From UBA6165 sp044233745 (GTDB lineage: Bacteria; Bacteroidota; Bacteroidia; Flavobacteriales_D; Crocinitomicaceae), in NCBI GenBank assembly GCA_044233745.1, contig JBIIJN010000006.1, positions 1 to 60,896 on the forward strand: a stretch of 60,896 bases of DNA, in the 5' to 3' direction. A program made the translations under genes and the position numbers. This document shows positions 53,174 through 60,896 of the stretch, in pieces. Under the pieces are notes generated by a model. The model was not told where the DNA came from. It did not search any database and worked only from the letters and a program-made list of their open reading frames with translations. Numbering within the stretch: the stretch's first letter is position 1; every line of letters starts with the position of its first letter.

Positions 53174-53200
53174 AGCCCAGAGAGATCTGGGCTTTTTTTT
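53174..53200 (+). terminator. Intrinsic terminator of the respiratory operon
   Basis: AGCCCAGA and TCTGGGCT form a perfect 8-bp stem around GAGA and are followed by at least eight T residues. It lies 25 bases after coxA. Confidence 0.92.
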
Positions 53201-53702
53201 TGCAGTGGTAGTATAAATTGTATTTATAGCATTTTAGAACATTTTTCTTATTCCTCTGCGTCATTCCAGTTTAATTTCAAATGCGAAACCATCAAAAGCA
53301 TTAAAAACACATCGTTTTGCATAGGTTGTCCCGGATGTGATTTTTTTGATAAACCCTTGATGCTTAGTCTGGTTTTTTAACAAGTTCATTGGTTTTTAAC
53401 AATTTGTATGCTTGCATAACGAAAATTTTTTTTTGTTGCGCTTGCCTAACTACATTTGTGCTCCAAGTATTTTCCTGCTCGCCATGGTTTGAAAATATTT
53501 TTGTTAGAATAATAATTTTAAACAAATATGCTGAGCATGGCTATTCGTGTTTTTTATGATTTTAAAAGAGTTCATGGGTTAAACCCATCTCTTAAATTCG
53601 TGAAAGCAACTACCAACAAATTCTTTACTGAAATTTTCAACTTTTTCGACCTTATTTTGGGTCGATTGATAAAGATATGTCCAATAATATAATTTTTTCT
53701 CT
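53201..53702. other. AT-rich intergenic region with a distant promoter and a hairpin
   Basis: About 500 bases without a credible gene. A perfect -7 box, TACATTTG, lies at 53451-53458, which would give a leader of about 240 bases for the exported protein gene at 53703. Within that leader ATGGGTT and AACCCAT form a stem at 53573-53587, extendable by AAGAG/CTCTT-like flanks. No T-run follows it. Nothing else was recognised. Confidence 0.5.
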
Positions 53703-54452
53703 ATGAACAACAATTTTAATTTTCCTCTTAACCTTAAGGCAATGTTTATTCTCACTGTGCTTATATTCGGAGCGGCCAACAGTGCGTTTGCATCTATCGA
53801 TTTTTCTCAAAGGTATACAACAGAAGAGATGACATCATTCAATAACTCGATTATTGAAAATGAAATTCGAATAGGCTTTGGCACAGCACTTAATTCTGAT
53901 TTGTTTAACGTCAGTCATATAAACGAATCCACATGGAACATTGTGTTGGATGGCGAGATTATTCGAAAGGGAAAGGGGTTGGATTTGTTTAAATTTCAAT
54001 TTGAAAGACCGGGCCAATATTATGTTAATTTTCAGGAAGACCTTTCGGTTCAACATGACCATAGCGGCTGCAATCATTATGTGCTTCCAGAAATGGTGTT
54101 GGTAACAGTAAGTCCTATACGCATTGAAATTTTGTGTGAAGAAATTTCATTTTCAAATCCAATAGCGGGAGGGGTTGAAATTACCAACACGACCATGAAT
54201 ATTCCAGTTACGGTGCATACCTATTCTGGAAAGCAAGAACCTGTGGTTATTCCGATTGAAACGAGCTCATATGGTATATTAACGACTCTCGTTGGGAAAC
54301 TGGTCGAGCCAATTCTTGTCCTTTCACCAGGTAGATATGTCTTTAAGTATTCGTTGAGTGGTGCGGCCACTTCGGGCACCTATATAGGGTTTGACATTAT
54401 AGATAACAACGGCAACGTAATTCCTTGTGGAGTTACAACAATGATTAAATAA
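53703..54452 (+). CDS. Exported beta-rich protein of unknown function
   Basis: This 249-residue protein has a signal sequence (residues 10-30, ending near SAFAS). The first beta domain includes STWNIVLDGEIIRKGKGLDLF and the His/Cys-containing VQHDHSGCNHYVL. The second half is predicted beta-sandwich with two Cys (ILCEE and IPCGV), which could form a disulfide. I do not recognise a family. It ends 25 bases before the giant repeat protein and probably shares its transcript, so a joint role at the cell surface is possible but unproven. Confidence 0.75.
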   Translation: MNNNFNFPLNLKAMFILTVLIFGAANSAFASIDFSQRYTTEEMTSFNNSIIENEIRIGFGTALNSDLFNVSHINESTWNIVLDGEIIRKGKGLDLFKFQFERPGQYYVNFQEDLSVQHDHSGCNHYVLPEMVLVTVSPIRIEILCEEISFSNPIAGGVEITNTTMNIPVTVHTYSGKQEPVVIPIETSSYGILTTLVGKLVEPILVLSPGRYVFKYSLSGAATSGTYIGFDIIDNNGNVIPCGVTTMIK

Positions 54453-54477
54453 TTAATTGATATTTCAATTACAGCAT

Positions 54478-57400
54478 ATGAGAACTGTCTACAAAAAAAA
54501 TTCTAGGAGCTTATTTGGTTTAGAAAGTATATTCACTTTCGTGCTATTATTGAGTTCGTTCGGCGCTATTGCTCAAAACGCAAATTGTGGTTTCGGACCA
54601 GGCAAGGGTTGTGTTAATACGAATTATGAAAATGCTTTCATGAATTCTGACAATAACGCGGCGACTATAGAGTATGATAATTATGTCTCTACTTACCACA
54701 ACACCATGACACGGACTTTTGAAGGGAAGTTTATGGTTTGGGGTGAACGGATTTCTAACATTGGAACAGGTCACGTACTTACCCCAATCGAGTTGAATGG
54801 GACAAATTATCCTGCACTTGGGTCCGCACAAGTGTATAAGGTAACAGGAGCATCAAGAGGATCTCTGAACTCACAAATGATAGCTTTGGCCTCTAATGGT
54901 TTGTATGCTTGGGGTGAAGAAGGGTTGTTATTAGACAATTCAATTACAACAAGTACAACATTCCAGAAATTAACGATAAATGGTAACACCAATGGCTTGC
55001 CAACAGGGGTTCAACCTGCTGATGTTAAAATGATTACTGCATCATTAGATGGTTCTGATAGAGGAACATTAGTAATTGTGACATGTAGTGGAGCCGTTTG
55101 GGTTTTATCTGAATTTGGTCCGGCAAGAGGTAATAACAATACGGGTAATGCAACAACTTGGTATCGAGTTACTACATCTCAGGCTGGTAACCCTTTTATC
55201 TCAAATGTTATTGCTGCAAGAGTGTCAGGAAGTGCATTAATAGCTTTGAAATCAGATAATACCCTATGGACTTGGGGTTTAACGACTTATTTGGGTAATT
55301 CAACTGCCGCTGCCGACAGAAATAGGGCCACACAAATGACCGCTCCAACTGGAACCATTAAAATGATTGGTATAACATCAGCGACCGATGTTTCGCCCTC
55401 ATACACGGTTTTGATGACCAATGGCAACTTGTTCACTTTAGGTAACAATAACAATAGACAATTGGGTGACTGGACGACGACAGTAAGAACAGCTTGGGTA
55501 CAACCAAGATATACATCTTCCGTTGGACCAGTAATGAATAATATCCGTTGGGTAAGTCCTCAAGAAAATTGCGCGCAATATGCCTCTGTAAACGTCCTCA
55601 CAACAGACAGCACTTTGTTTAATTGGGGTGATAATGATGGAGGAATGATTGGAAGAGGTACGTTAGCAAATGCTAACCCAGGCATACCAAATGGCCTTCT
55701 TGCATCGACAAAAGTTACAAGTGTAAATTCTGGTGGACATACCACAATGATTACAAATAAGTGTCAGATAAACTTTGGTTATGTTGGGCATAGAGTTCGA
55801 GGAAGCATGGGCAATGGTTCTACAGCTGACGTGAATGAAACATCTTTCACATACAATACTGCCTATGTGCCTATTTGTGGAACAACCGTGCCAAACGTTA
55901 CTTTGACACCAACTGTTTTGGGTCCTGGAGGAAATTACTGTACTGGAGTTACTTATAATGTTGTGGCCGACCCACCTGGTGGCGTTTTGACCAGTTCAGG
56001 GCCGATTACTGTTTCTGGAAATCCAGTTGGTGGGTATACAGTAGTTTTTACTGCTAATGGAATTGCTACTTTAACATATCAAGCACCTGCTAATGATTGT
56101 GGTATAGCCATTGATCCTATATCGGTTCAATTCACTGCTGAAAGCTGTAATGCTGACTTACAAGTAGTTAAAACTGTAAATAATGCAACACCAAATGTGG
56201 GTTCTTCCGTTACATTTAATATTGTTGCCACCAACAATGGTCCTATCAACGCTACCAACGTTGTTGTCAATGATGTTGTTCCTGCTGGTTATACGGTAAC
56301 CAGCGTAACACCATCAACAGGCACATGGTCTTCTCCTAACTGGTCAATAGGTAATCTAGCCAATGGTGCAAATGCAACCCTCACAATTGTAGCGACAGTA
56401 AATCCTACTGGTTCTTACGTCAATACAGCAACTGTAACGGCTAACCAAAACGATCCTAATTTGTCTAACAACACTTCATCTGTTACTCCAGTTCCTGTTC
56501 CTATTGCGAATTTGGGAGTTGTTAAAACTGTAAATAATGCCACACCAAATGTTGGTAGTAATGTGATTTTTACCTTACTAGCAAATAACGCTGGACCAAG
56601 TAATGCCACTGGTGTTACTCTAACAGACTTGCTACCACCAGGCTATACTTTTGTTAATGCCTCAGTTTCTACAGGGTCTTATAACTCTGGCACTGGTGTT
56701 TGGACAATAGGTAATTTAGCCAATGGTGCAAATGCAACAATCACGATAACCGCTACAGTAAATGCTACAGGCTCATATGTTAATACAGGAACAATTTCGG
56801 GTAATCAATTTGACCCAGTTTTATCGAATAATACATCAACAGTAACACCTGTACCAGTTCCAATAGCTGATTTGAGTGTAACTAAAGTTGTAAATAATGC
56901 AACACCAAACGTAGGTTCAAACGTTGTGTTTACTTTGGTTGCCAACAATGCTGGTCCAAGCCCTGCAACAGGAGTAACCTTGACCGATTTGTTGCCAACT
57001 GGCTACACTTTTGTGAGTTCAACCCAAACAGTTGGCTCATACAATTCAGGAACAGGTGTTTGGACTATAGGAAACATGGTTGTTGGAGCCAATGCGACTT
57101 TGACAATTACTGCAACTGTTAATGCTTCTGGCAGTTATTTAAACACAGGAACAATTACTGGATCCCAAACTGATCCGAACTTATTGAATAATACATCATC
57201 AGTAACACCTGTACCAGTTCCAATAGCTGATTTGAGTGTAGTTAAAACTGTAAATAATGCTACGCCCAACGTTGGTTCAAACGTTGTGTTTACTTTGATT
57301 GCCAACAATGCTGGTCCAAGCCCTGCAACAGGAGTTACTTTGACCGATTTGTTGCCATCTGGCTACACTTTTGTTAGTTCAACCCAAACAGTTGGCTCAT

Positions 57401-60400
57401 ACAATTCAGGAACAGGTGTTTGGACTATAGGCAACATGGTTGTTGGAGCCAATGCGACTTTGACAATTACTGCAACTGTTAATGCTACTGGCAGTTATTT
57501 AAATACAGGAACAATTACAGGAGTTCAAACTGATCCGAATTTGTCGAACAATACTTCTTCGGTAACACCTGTACCAGTTCCAATCGCTGATTTGAGTGTG
57601 GTGAAAACTGTAAACAATGCTACGCCAAACGTGGGCTCCAATGTGGTGTTTACATTAACAGCGAACAATGCTGGACCTAGCCCAGCAACAGGAGTAACAC
57701 TTACGGATTTATTACCATCTGGTTATTCGTTTGTGGGCTCAACAGTTTCTACTGGTTCTTATAATAGTGGTACTGGCATTTGGACAATTGGTAACATGGC
57801 TGTTGGAGCCAATGCTACTTTGACAATTACAGCAACGGTATTGGGAACGGGTACTTACACGAATACTGGTACAATTACCGGAAATCAACCTGACCCAAAT
57901 TTATTGAATAATACTTCTTCTGTTACTCCGGCGCCTGTTCCTAGAGCAGATTTAAGTGTGATTAAAACAATTAATAATCCAATACCAGCCGTTGGAAGCA
58001 CTATAACATTTACATTACTCGCTAACAATGCTGGGCCTAGTCCTGCAACAGGTGTTGTATTGAATGACTTGCTGCCTTTAGGATATGTTTTCGTAAGCTC
58101 AACAGTGTCAGTTGGTTCATACAATTCAGGAACAGGTGTTTGGACTATTGGCAATATGGCTATTGGGGCCAATGCAACTTTAACCATAACTGCTACAGTT
58201 AACGCTGCTGGACCTTATGCCAATACAGGTACAATTTCAGGAAATGAATTTGACCCTAACCTTTCCAATAACACGTCTACGGTAACACCGAGCGTAATTT
58301 TGGCAATAGACGATATAGGTTCGTCAATTAATGGTTTTACAGGCGGGACTTCATTTACGAATGTTTTATCGAATGACTTACTAAATGGTGTTGCAGTAAA
58401 CCCATCAGCGGTTACAACGTCTTTTATTAGTTCTACAAACCCGGGTGTCACTTTAGTGGGCACGAATGTGGTTGTTGCTCCAGGAACTCCAGCCGGAAAC
58501 TACGTTTTGGTATATCAAATATGTGAGAATGCAAATCCATCAAATTGCGATCAAGCAACGGTTACAGTTTCTGTTGTGGCACCTGTTATTGATGCTATTA
58601 ATGATGCTTTTGGTCCAATCAACGGTGGGTCAGGCACTGCCAATGCTGGCAATTCATATACGAATGACTTATTGAATGGCAATCCAGTAAACGTTGCGAA
58701 TATTACAGGTACAGTAGTTACTCCAGCCACTCCAATAGGAGGTGGACCAGTACCAGTGTTGAACACAGGAACAGGTGTTGTAAGTGTTCCTGCAGGAACT
58801 CCAGCGGGAGTCTATACTATTGTTTATCAGATTTGCGAGAATTTGAATCCAACAAATTGTGACCAAGCCAACATTGTTGTAACGGTTAATCCACCTGTTA
58901 TTGATGCAGAAAATGATGTATTTGGCCCAATAAATGGAGTTGCTGGTGATCCAAACGCAGGTAATGCATACACCAACGACTTATTGAATGGTTCTCCAGT
59001 AAACGTTGCAGATATTACAGGTACTGTTATTACTCCAGCGACCCCAATTGGTCCTAACCCAGTTCCCGTTCTGAATCCAGCAACGGGTGTAGTTAGCGTT
59101 CCTGCAGGTACGCCATCAGGTGTGTATACCATCGTTTACCAGATTTGTGAAAACTTAAACCCAACAAACTGTGATCAAGCTACTATTACAGTAAACGTCA
59201 ACGCTGCTACAATAAACGCGATTGATAACGCCTTCGGCCCAATAAATGGTGCTGTAGGAACTGTAGATGCTGGTAATGCATACACCAACGACTTATTGAA
59301 TGGTTCTCCAGTTAACGTTGCAGATATTACAGGTACTGTTATTACTCCAGCGACCCCAATTGGTCCTAACCCAGTTCCCGTTCTGAATCCAGCAACGGGT
59401 GTAGTTAGCGTTCCTGCAGGTACGCCATCAGGTGTGTATACCATCGTTTACCAGATTTGTGAAAACTTAAACCCAACAAACTGTGATCAAGCTACTATTA
59501 CAGTAAACGTCAACGCTGCTACAATAAACGCGATTGATGACGCCTTCGGCCCAATAAATGGTGCTGTAGGAACTGTAAATGCTGGTAATGCTTACACGAA
59601 CGACTTGTTAAATGGCTCTCCAGTAAACATTTCAGCTATCACAGGCTCGGTGGTTACTCCTGCTACTCCAATTGGTGGTGGACCAGTTCCGGTATTGAAT
59701 CCAGGAACAGGAGTTGTGAGTGTTCCAGCAGGTACTCCAGCGGGCACATATACGATTGTTTACCAGATTTGCGAGAATTTGAATCCTGGCAACTGTGACC
59801 AGTCAATTGTTACTGTTACAGTTGATGCGCCTATAATTGATGCTATTGATGATTCTTACGGCCCTATAAATGGAGCAAACGGCTCAGTAAACGCAGGTAA
59901 TGCTTACAGCAATGACTTATTGAACGGATTAGCAGTTAATGTTTCTGAAATCACAGGTACTGTTATTACGCCTGCATCGTCTATAAACGGTGGTCCAATT
60001 CCATCATTAAACGTTGCTACTGGTATCGTTTCTGTTCCTGTTGGAACTCCCGAAGGTGTTTATACTATAGAATACCAGATTTGTGAAAACCTCAACCCAA
60101 CAAACTGTGACAATGCATTTATCACGGTTACTGTTACTGCAGCTCCAATTGATGCGATAAATGATACTTATTCTGGAATCAATGGGTTTACAGGTAACGC
60201 GAATGTTGGTAATGCGTTTTTAGCGAATGACTTGTTGAACGGTGTTCCTGTTACAATGGGTACTATTACAGGAAGTGTTGTTACTCCTGCTACACCAATT
60301 AACGGTGGTCTGATACCAGTTCTTGATCCATCAACAGGTATTGTTTCTGTTCCTGCTGGAACTCCATCGGGAACGTACACCATTGTTTACCAAATCTGTG

Positions 60401-60896
60401 AGGTTCTAAACCCTACGAATTGCGATAATGCTACGATTACAGTAAATGTTGACCCAGCTGTAATTGATGCCATAAATGATGCTTTCGGACCAATAAACGG
60501 TGGTTCTGGTTCAGCCAACGCTGGCAATGCTTATAATAATGACTTGTTGAATGGGTTTTCTGTGACTACTTCACAAATTACGGGTACAGTTATCACTCCT
60601 GCTACTCCAATAGGTGGAGGACCGGTTCCAGTATTGAATCCAGGAACAGGAGTAGTAAGTGTTCCGGCAGGAACTCCAGCGGGCACATATACGATTGTAT
60701 ATCAGATTTGTGAGAATTTGAATCCAACAAACTGTGATCAAGCAAACATTGTTGTAACGGTTAATCCAGCAGTGATTGACGCTATAAATGACGCGTTTGG
60801 ACCAATCAACGGTGGATCTGGCACTGCCAATGCAGGCAATGCTTACACCAACGACTTATTGAATGGCTCTCCAGTAAACATTGCAGATATTACAGG
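54478..60896 (+). CDS. Giant exported repeat protein: RCC1-like propeller, six DUF11 repeats, eight or more Ig-like repeats (partial)
   Basis: The frame runs from ATG 54478 to the window end without a stop, at least 2139 residues. A signal peptide ends near FGAIAQ. Residues of about 30-460 look like an RCC1-type propeller (LYAWGEEG, TLWTWGL, NLFTLGNNNNRQLG, TLFNWGDNDGGMIG). A short linker has Cys residues typical of Ig-like modules (YCTGVTYNV). Six DUF11 repeats of 120 residues follow, then 104-residue Ig-like repeats. This is the build of type IX-secreted adhesins, but the C-terminal sorting domain is outside the window. Cell-surface adhesion is inferred. Confidence 0.9.
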   Translation, partial: MRTVYKKNSRSLFGLESIFTFVLLLSSFGAIAQNANCGFGPGKGCVNTNYENAFMNSDNNAATIEYDNYVSTYHNTMTRTFEGKFMVWGERISNIGTGHVLTPIELNGTNYPALGSAQVYKVTGASRGSLNSQMIALASNGLYAWGEEGLLLDNSITTSTTFQKLTINGNTNGLPTGVQPADVKMITASLDGSDRGTLVIVTCSGAVWVLSEFGPARGNNNTGNATTWYRVTTSQAGNPFISNVIAARVSGSALIALKSDNTLWTWGLTTYLGNSTAAADRNRATQMTAPTGTIKMIGITSATDVSPSYTVLMTNGNLFTLGNNNNRQLGDWTTTVRTAWVQPRYTSSVGPVMNNIRWVSPQENCAQYASVNVLTTDSTLFNWGDNDGGMIGRGTLANANPGIPNGLLASTKVTSVNSGGHTTMITNKCQINFGYVGHRVRGSMGNGSTADVNETSFTYNTAYVPICGTTVPNVTLTPTVLGPGGNYCTGVTYNVVADPPGGVLTSSGPITVSGNPVGGYTVVFTANGIATLTYQAPANDCGIAIDPISVQFTAESCNADLQVVKTVNNATPNVGSSVTFNIVATNNGPINATNVVVNDVVPAGYTVTSVTPSTGTWSSPNWSIGNLANGANATLTIVATVNPTGSYVNTATVTANQNDPNLSNNTSSVTPVPVPIANLGVVKTVNNATPNVGSNVIFTLLANNAGPSNATGVTLTDLLPPGYTFVNASVSTGSYNSGTGVWTIGNLANGANATITITATVNATGSYVNTGTISGNQFDPVLSNNTSTVTPVPVPIADLSVTKVVNNATPNVGSNVVFTLVANNAGPSPATGVTLTDLLPTGYTFVSSTQTVGSYNSGTGVWTIGNMVVGANATLTITATVNASGSYLNTGTITGSQTDPNLLNNTSSVTPVPVPIADLSVVKTVNNATPNVGSNVVFTLIANNAGPSPATGVTLTDLLPSGYTFVSSTQTVGSYNSGTGVWTIGNMVVGANATLTITATVNATGSYLNTGTITGVQTDPNLSNNTSSVTPVPVPIADLSVVKTVNNATPNVGSNVVFTLTANNAGPSPATGVTLTDLLPSGYSFVGSTVSTGSYNSGTGIWTIGNMAVGANATLTITATVLGTGTYTNTGTITGNQPDPNLLNNTSSVTPAPVPRADLSVIKTINNPIPAVGSTITFTLLANNAGPSPATGVVLNDLLPLGYVFVSSTVSVGSYNSGTGVWTIGNMAIGANATLTITATVNAAGPYANTGTISGNEFDPNLSNNTSTVTPSVILAIDDIGSSINGFTGGTSFTNVLSNDLLNGVAVNPSAVTTSFISSTNPGVTLVGTNVVVAPGTPAGNYVLVYQICENANPSNCDQATVTVSVVAPVIDAINDAFGPINGGSGTANAGNSYTNDLLNGNPVNVANITGTVVTPATPIGGGPVPVLNTGTGVVSVPAGTPAGVYTIVYQICENLNPTNCDQANIVVTVNPPVIDAENDVFGPINGVAGDPNAGNAYTNDLLNGSPVNVADITGTVITPATPIGPNPVPVLNPATGVVSVPAGTPSGVYTIVYQICENLNPTNCDQATITVNVNAATINAIDNAFGPINGAVGTVDAGNAYTNDLLNGSPVNVADITGTVITPATPIGPNPVPVLNPATGVVSVPAGTPSGVYTIVYQICENLNPTNCDQATITVNVNAATINAIDDAFGPINGAVGTVNAGNAYTNDLLNGSPVNISAITGSVVTPATPIGGGPVPVLNPGTGVVSVPAGTPAGTYTIVYQICENLNPGNCDQSIVTVTVDAPIIDAIDDSYGPINGANGSVNAGNAYSNDLLNGLAVNVSEITGTVITPASSINGGPIPSLNVATGIVSVPVGTPEGVYTIEYQICENLNPTNCDNAFITVTVTAAPIDAINDTYSGINGFTGNANVGNAFLANDLLNGVPVTMGTITGSVVTPATPINGGLIPVLDPSTGIVSVPAGTPSGTYTIVYQICEVLNPTNCDNATITVNVDPAVIDAINDAFGPINGGSGSANAGNAYNNDLLNGFSVTTSQITGTVITPATPIGGGPVPVLNPGTGVVSVPAGTPAGTYTIVYQICENLNPTNCDQANIVVTVNPAVIDAINDAFGPINGGSGTANAGNAYTNDLLNGSPVNIADIT
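56152..58290 (+). repeat. Six tandem DUF11 repeats (360-base unit)
   Basis: Units start at about 56152, 56512, 56872, 57232, 57592 and 57952, exactly 360 bases apart. Each reads ADL-VVKTVNNATPNVGS-V-FTL-ANNAGPS-ATGV-LTDLLP-GYTFV and ends in DPNLSNNTSSVTPVPVPIA. Units 3 and 4 are the closest pair and share long identical stretches. The first unit is the most divergent. They encode a stiff stalk in the giant surface protein. Confidence 0.9.
58297..60896 (+). repeat. Tandem Ig-like repeats (312-base unit), continuing past the window
   Basis: Units begin with IDAINDAFGPINGG-like sequence at 58588, 58900, 59212, 59524, 59836, 60148, 60463 and 60775; spacing is 312 bases except one of 315. A divergent first unit of 291 bases starts at 58297. 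Each unit ends with GTPAG-YTIVYQICENLNPTNCDQA and a strand of alternating Thr and Val. The two Cys per unit (ICE and NCD) are invariant in the units seen in full. The last unit is cut by the window edge. Confidence 0.9.

Noticed and set aside
58827..60383. Several similar minus-strand frames that resemble a repeated protein family
   Set aside because: They are antisense shadows of the 312-base repeats in the plus-strand giant protein; their similarity only reflects the repeats.
56152..60896. Regularly spaced repeats considered as a CRISPR-like array
   Set aside because: Units are 312-360 bases, in frame and protein-coding throughout, with no spacer structure.

Overview
The window looks like a chromosome segment from a Bacteroidota bacterium, most likely of the Flavobacteriia type. 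The evidence is the Bacteroidota-style -7 boxes (TAnnTTTG) in front of many genes, near absence of Shine-Dalgarno sequences, a fused MurF-alanine racemase, an IPExxxVDY protein, an ExbB-x-ExbD-ExbD cluster beside asparaginase, a complete alternative complex III operon, and a giant DUF11-repeat surface protein. DNA is moderately AT-rich. No tRNA, rRNA, CRISPR array, insertion sequence or prophage was recognised.

Layout. 1-8.8 kb: the 3' end of an exported Ig-like protein, a fatty acid desaturase, a decayed tlyA remnant, dCMP deaminase, a C-terminal processing protease, a TIR-domain gene broken by a frameshift, CsaA, aspS and a DUF3108 protein. 8.9-17.9 kb: a large Asp-box propeller protein, TatD, asparaginase, the ExbB/ExbD proton-channel operon and a SCO copper protein. 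17.9-29.1 kb: housekeeping genes, namely dxs, the murF-alr fusion, two exported proteins, marC/purN, and the acpP-fabF-rnc-IPExxxVDY run, then pyk. 29.1-33.8 kb: an EamA transporter, a TolA-like charged coiled-coil exported protein, holB, a lipoprotein, and a CTP-synthase-like amidotransferase homologue that has lost its whole catalytic triad.

33.9-40.5 kb: a compact four-gene efflux operon (TetR regulator, TolC, membrane-fusion lipoprotein, RND pump) with a palindromic candidate operator at the promoter. 40.6-41.2 kb: degenerate GC-rich tandem repeats and a SPOR-like protein. 41.5-53.2 kb: one long respiratory operon encoding alternative complex III (ActA-F) followed by cytochrome c oxidase subunits II and I. 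It should carry electrons from quinol through six-heme ActA and mono-heme ActE to the CuA site of CoxB and the binuclear centre of CoxA. It ends at a strong terminator with no subunit III gene.

53.7-60.9 kb: an exported protein of unknown function, then a giant exported protein that runs off the window. The latter has an RCC1-like propeller, six 120-residue DUF11 repeats and at least eight 104-residue Ig-like repeats. Two of these last repeats are nearly identical in DNA, a sign of recent tandem duplication.

I did not find a convincing new multigene system. The items most worth following up are the dead amidotransferase homologue, the broken TIR gene beside a long inverted repeat, the terminator with no visible gene in front of it at 12.25 kb, and the expanding repeat protein at the right edge.
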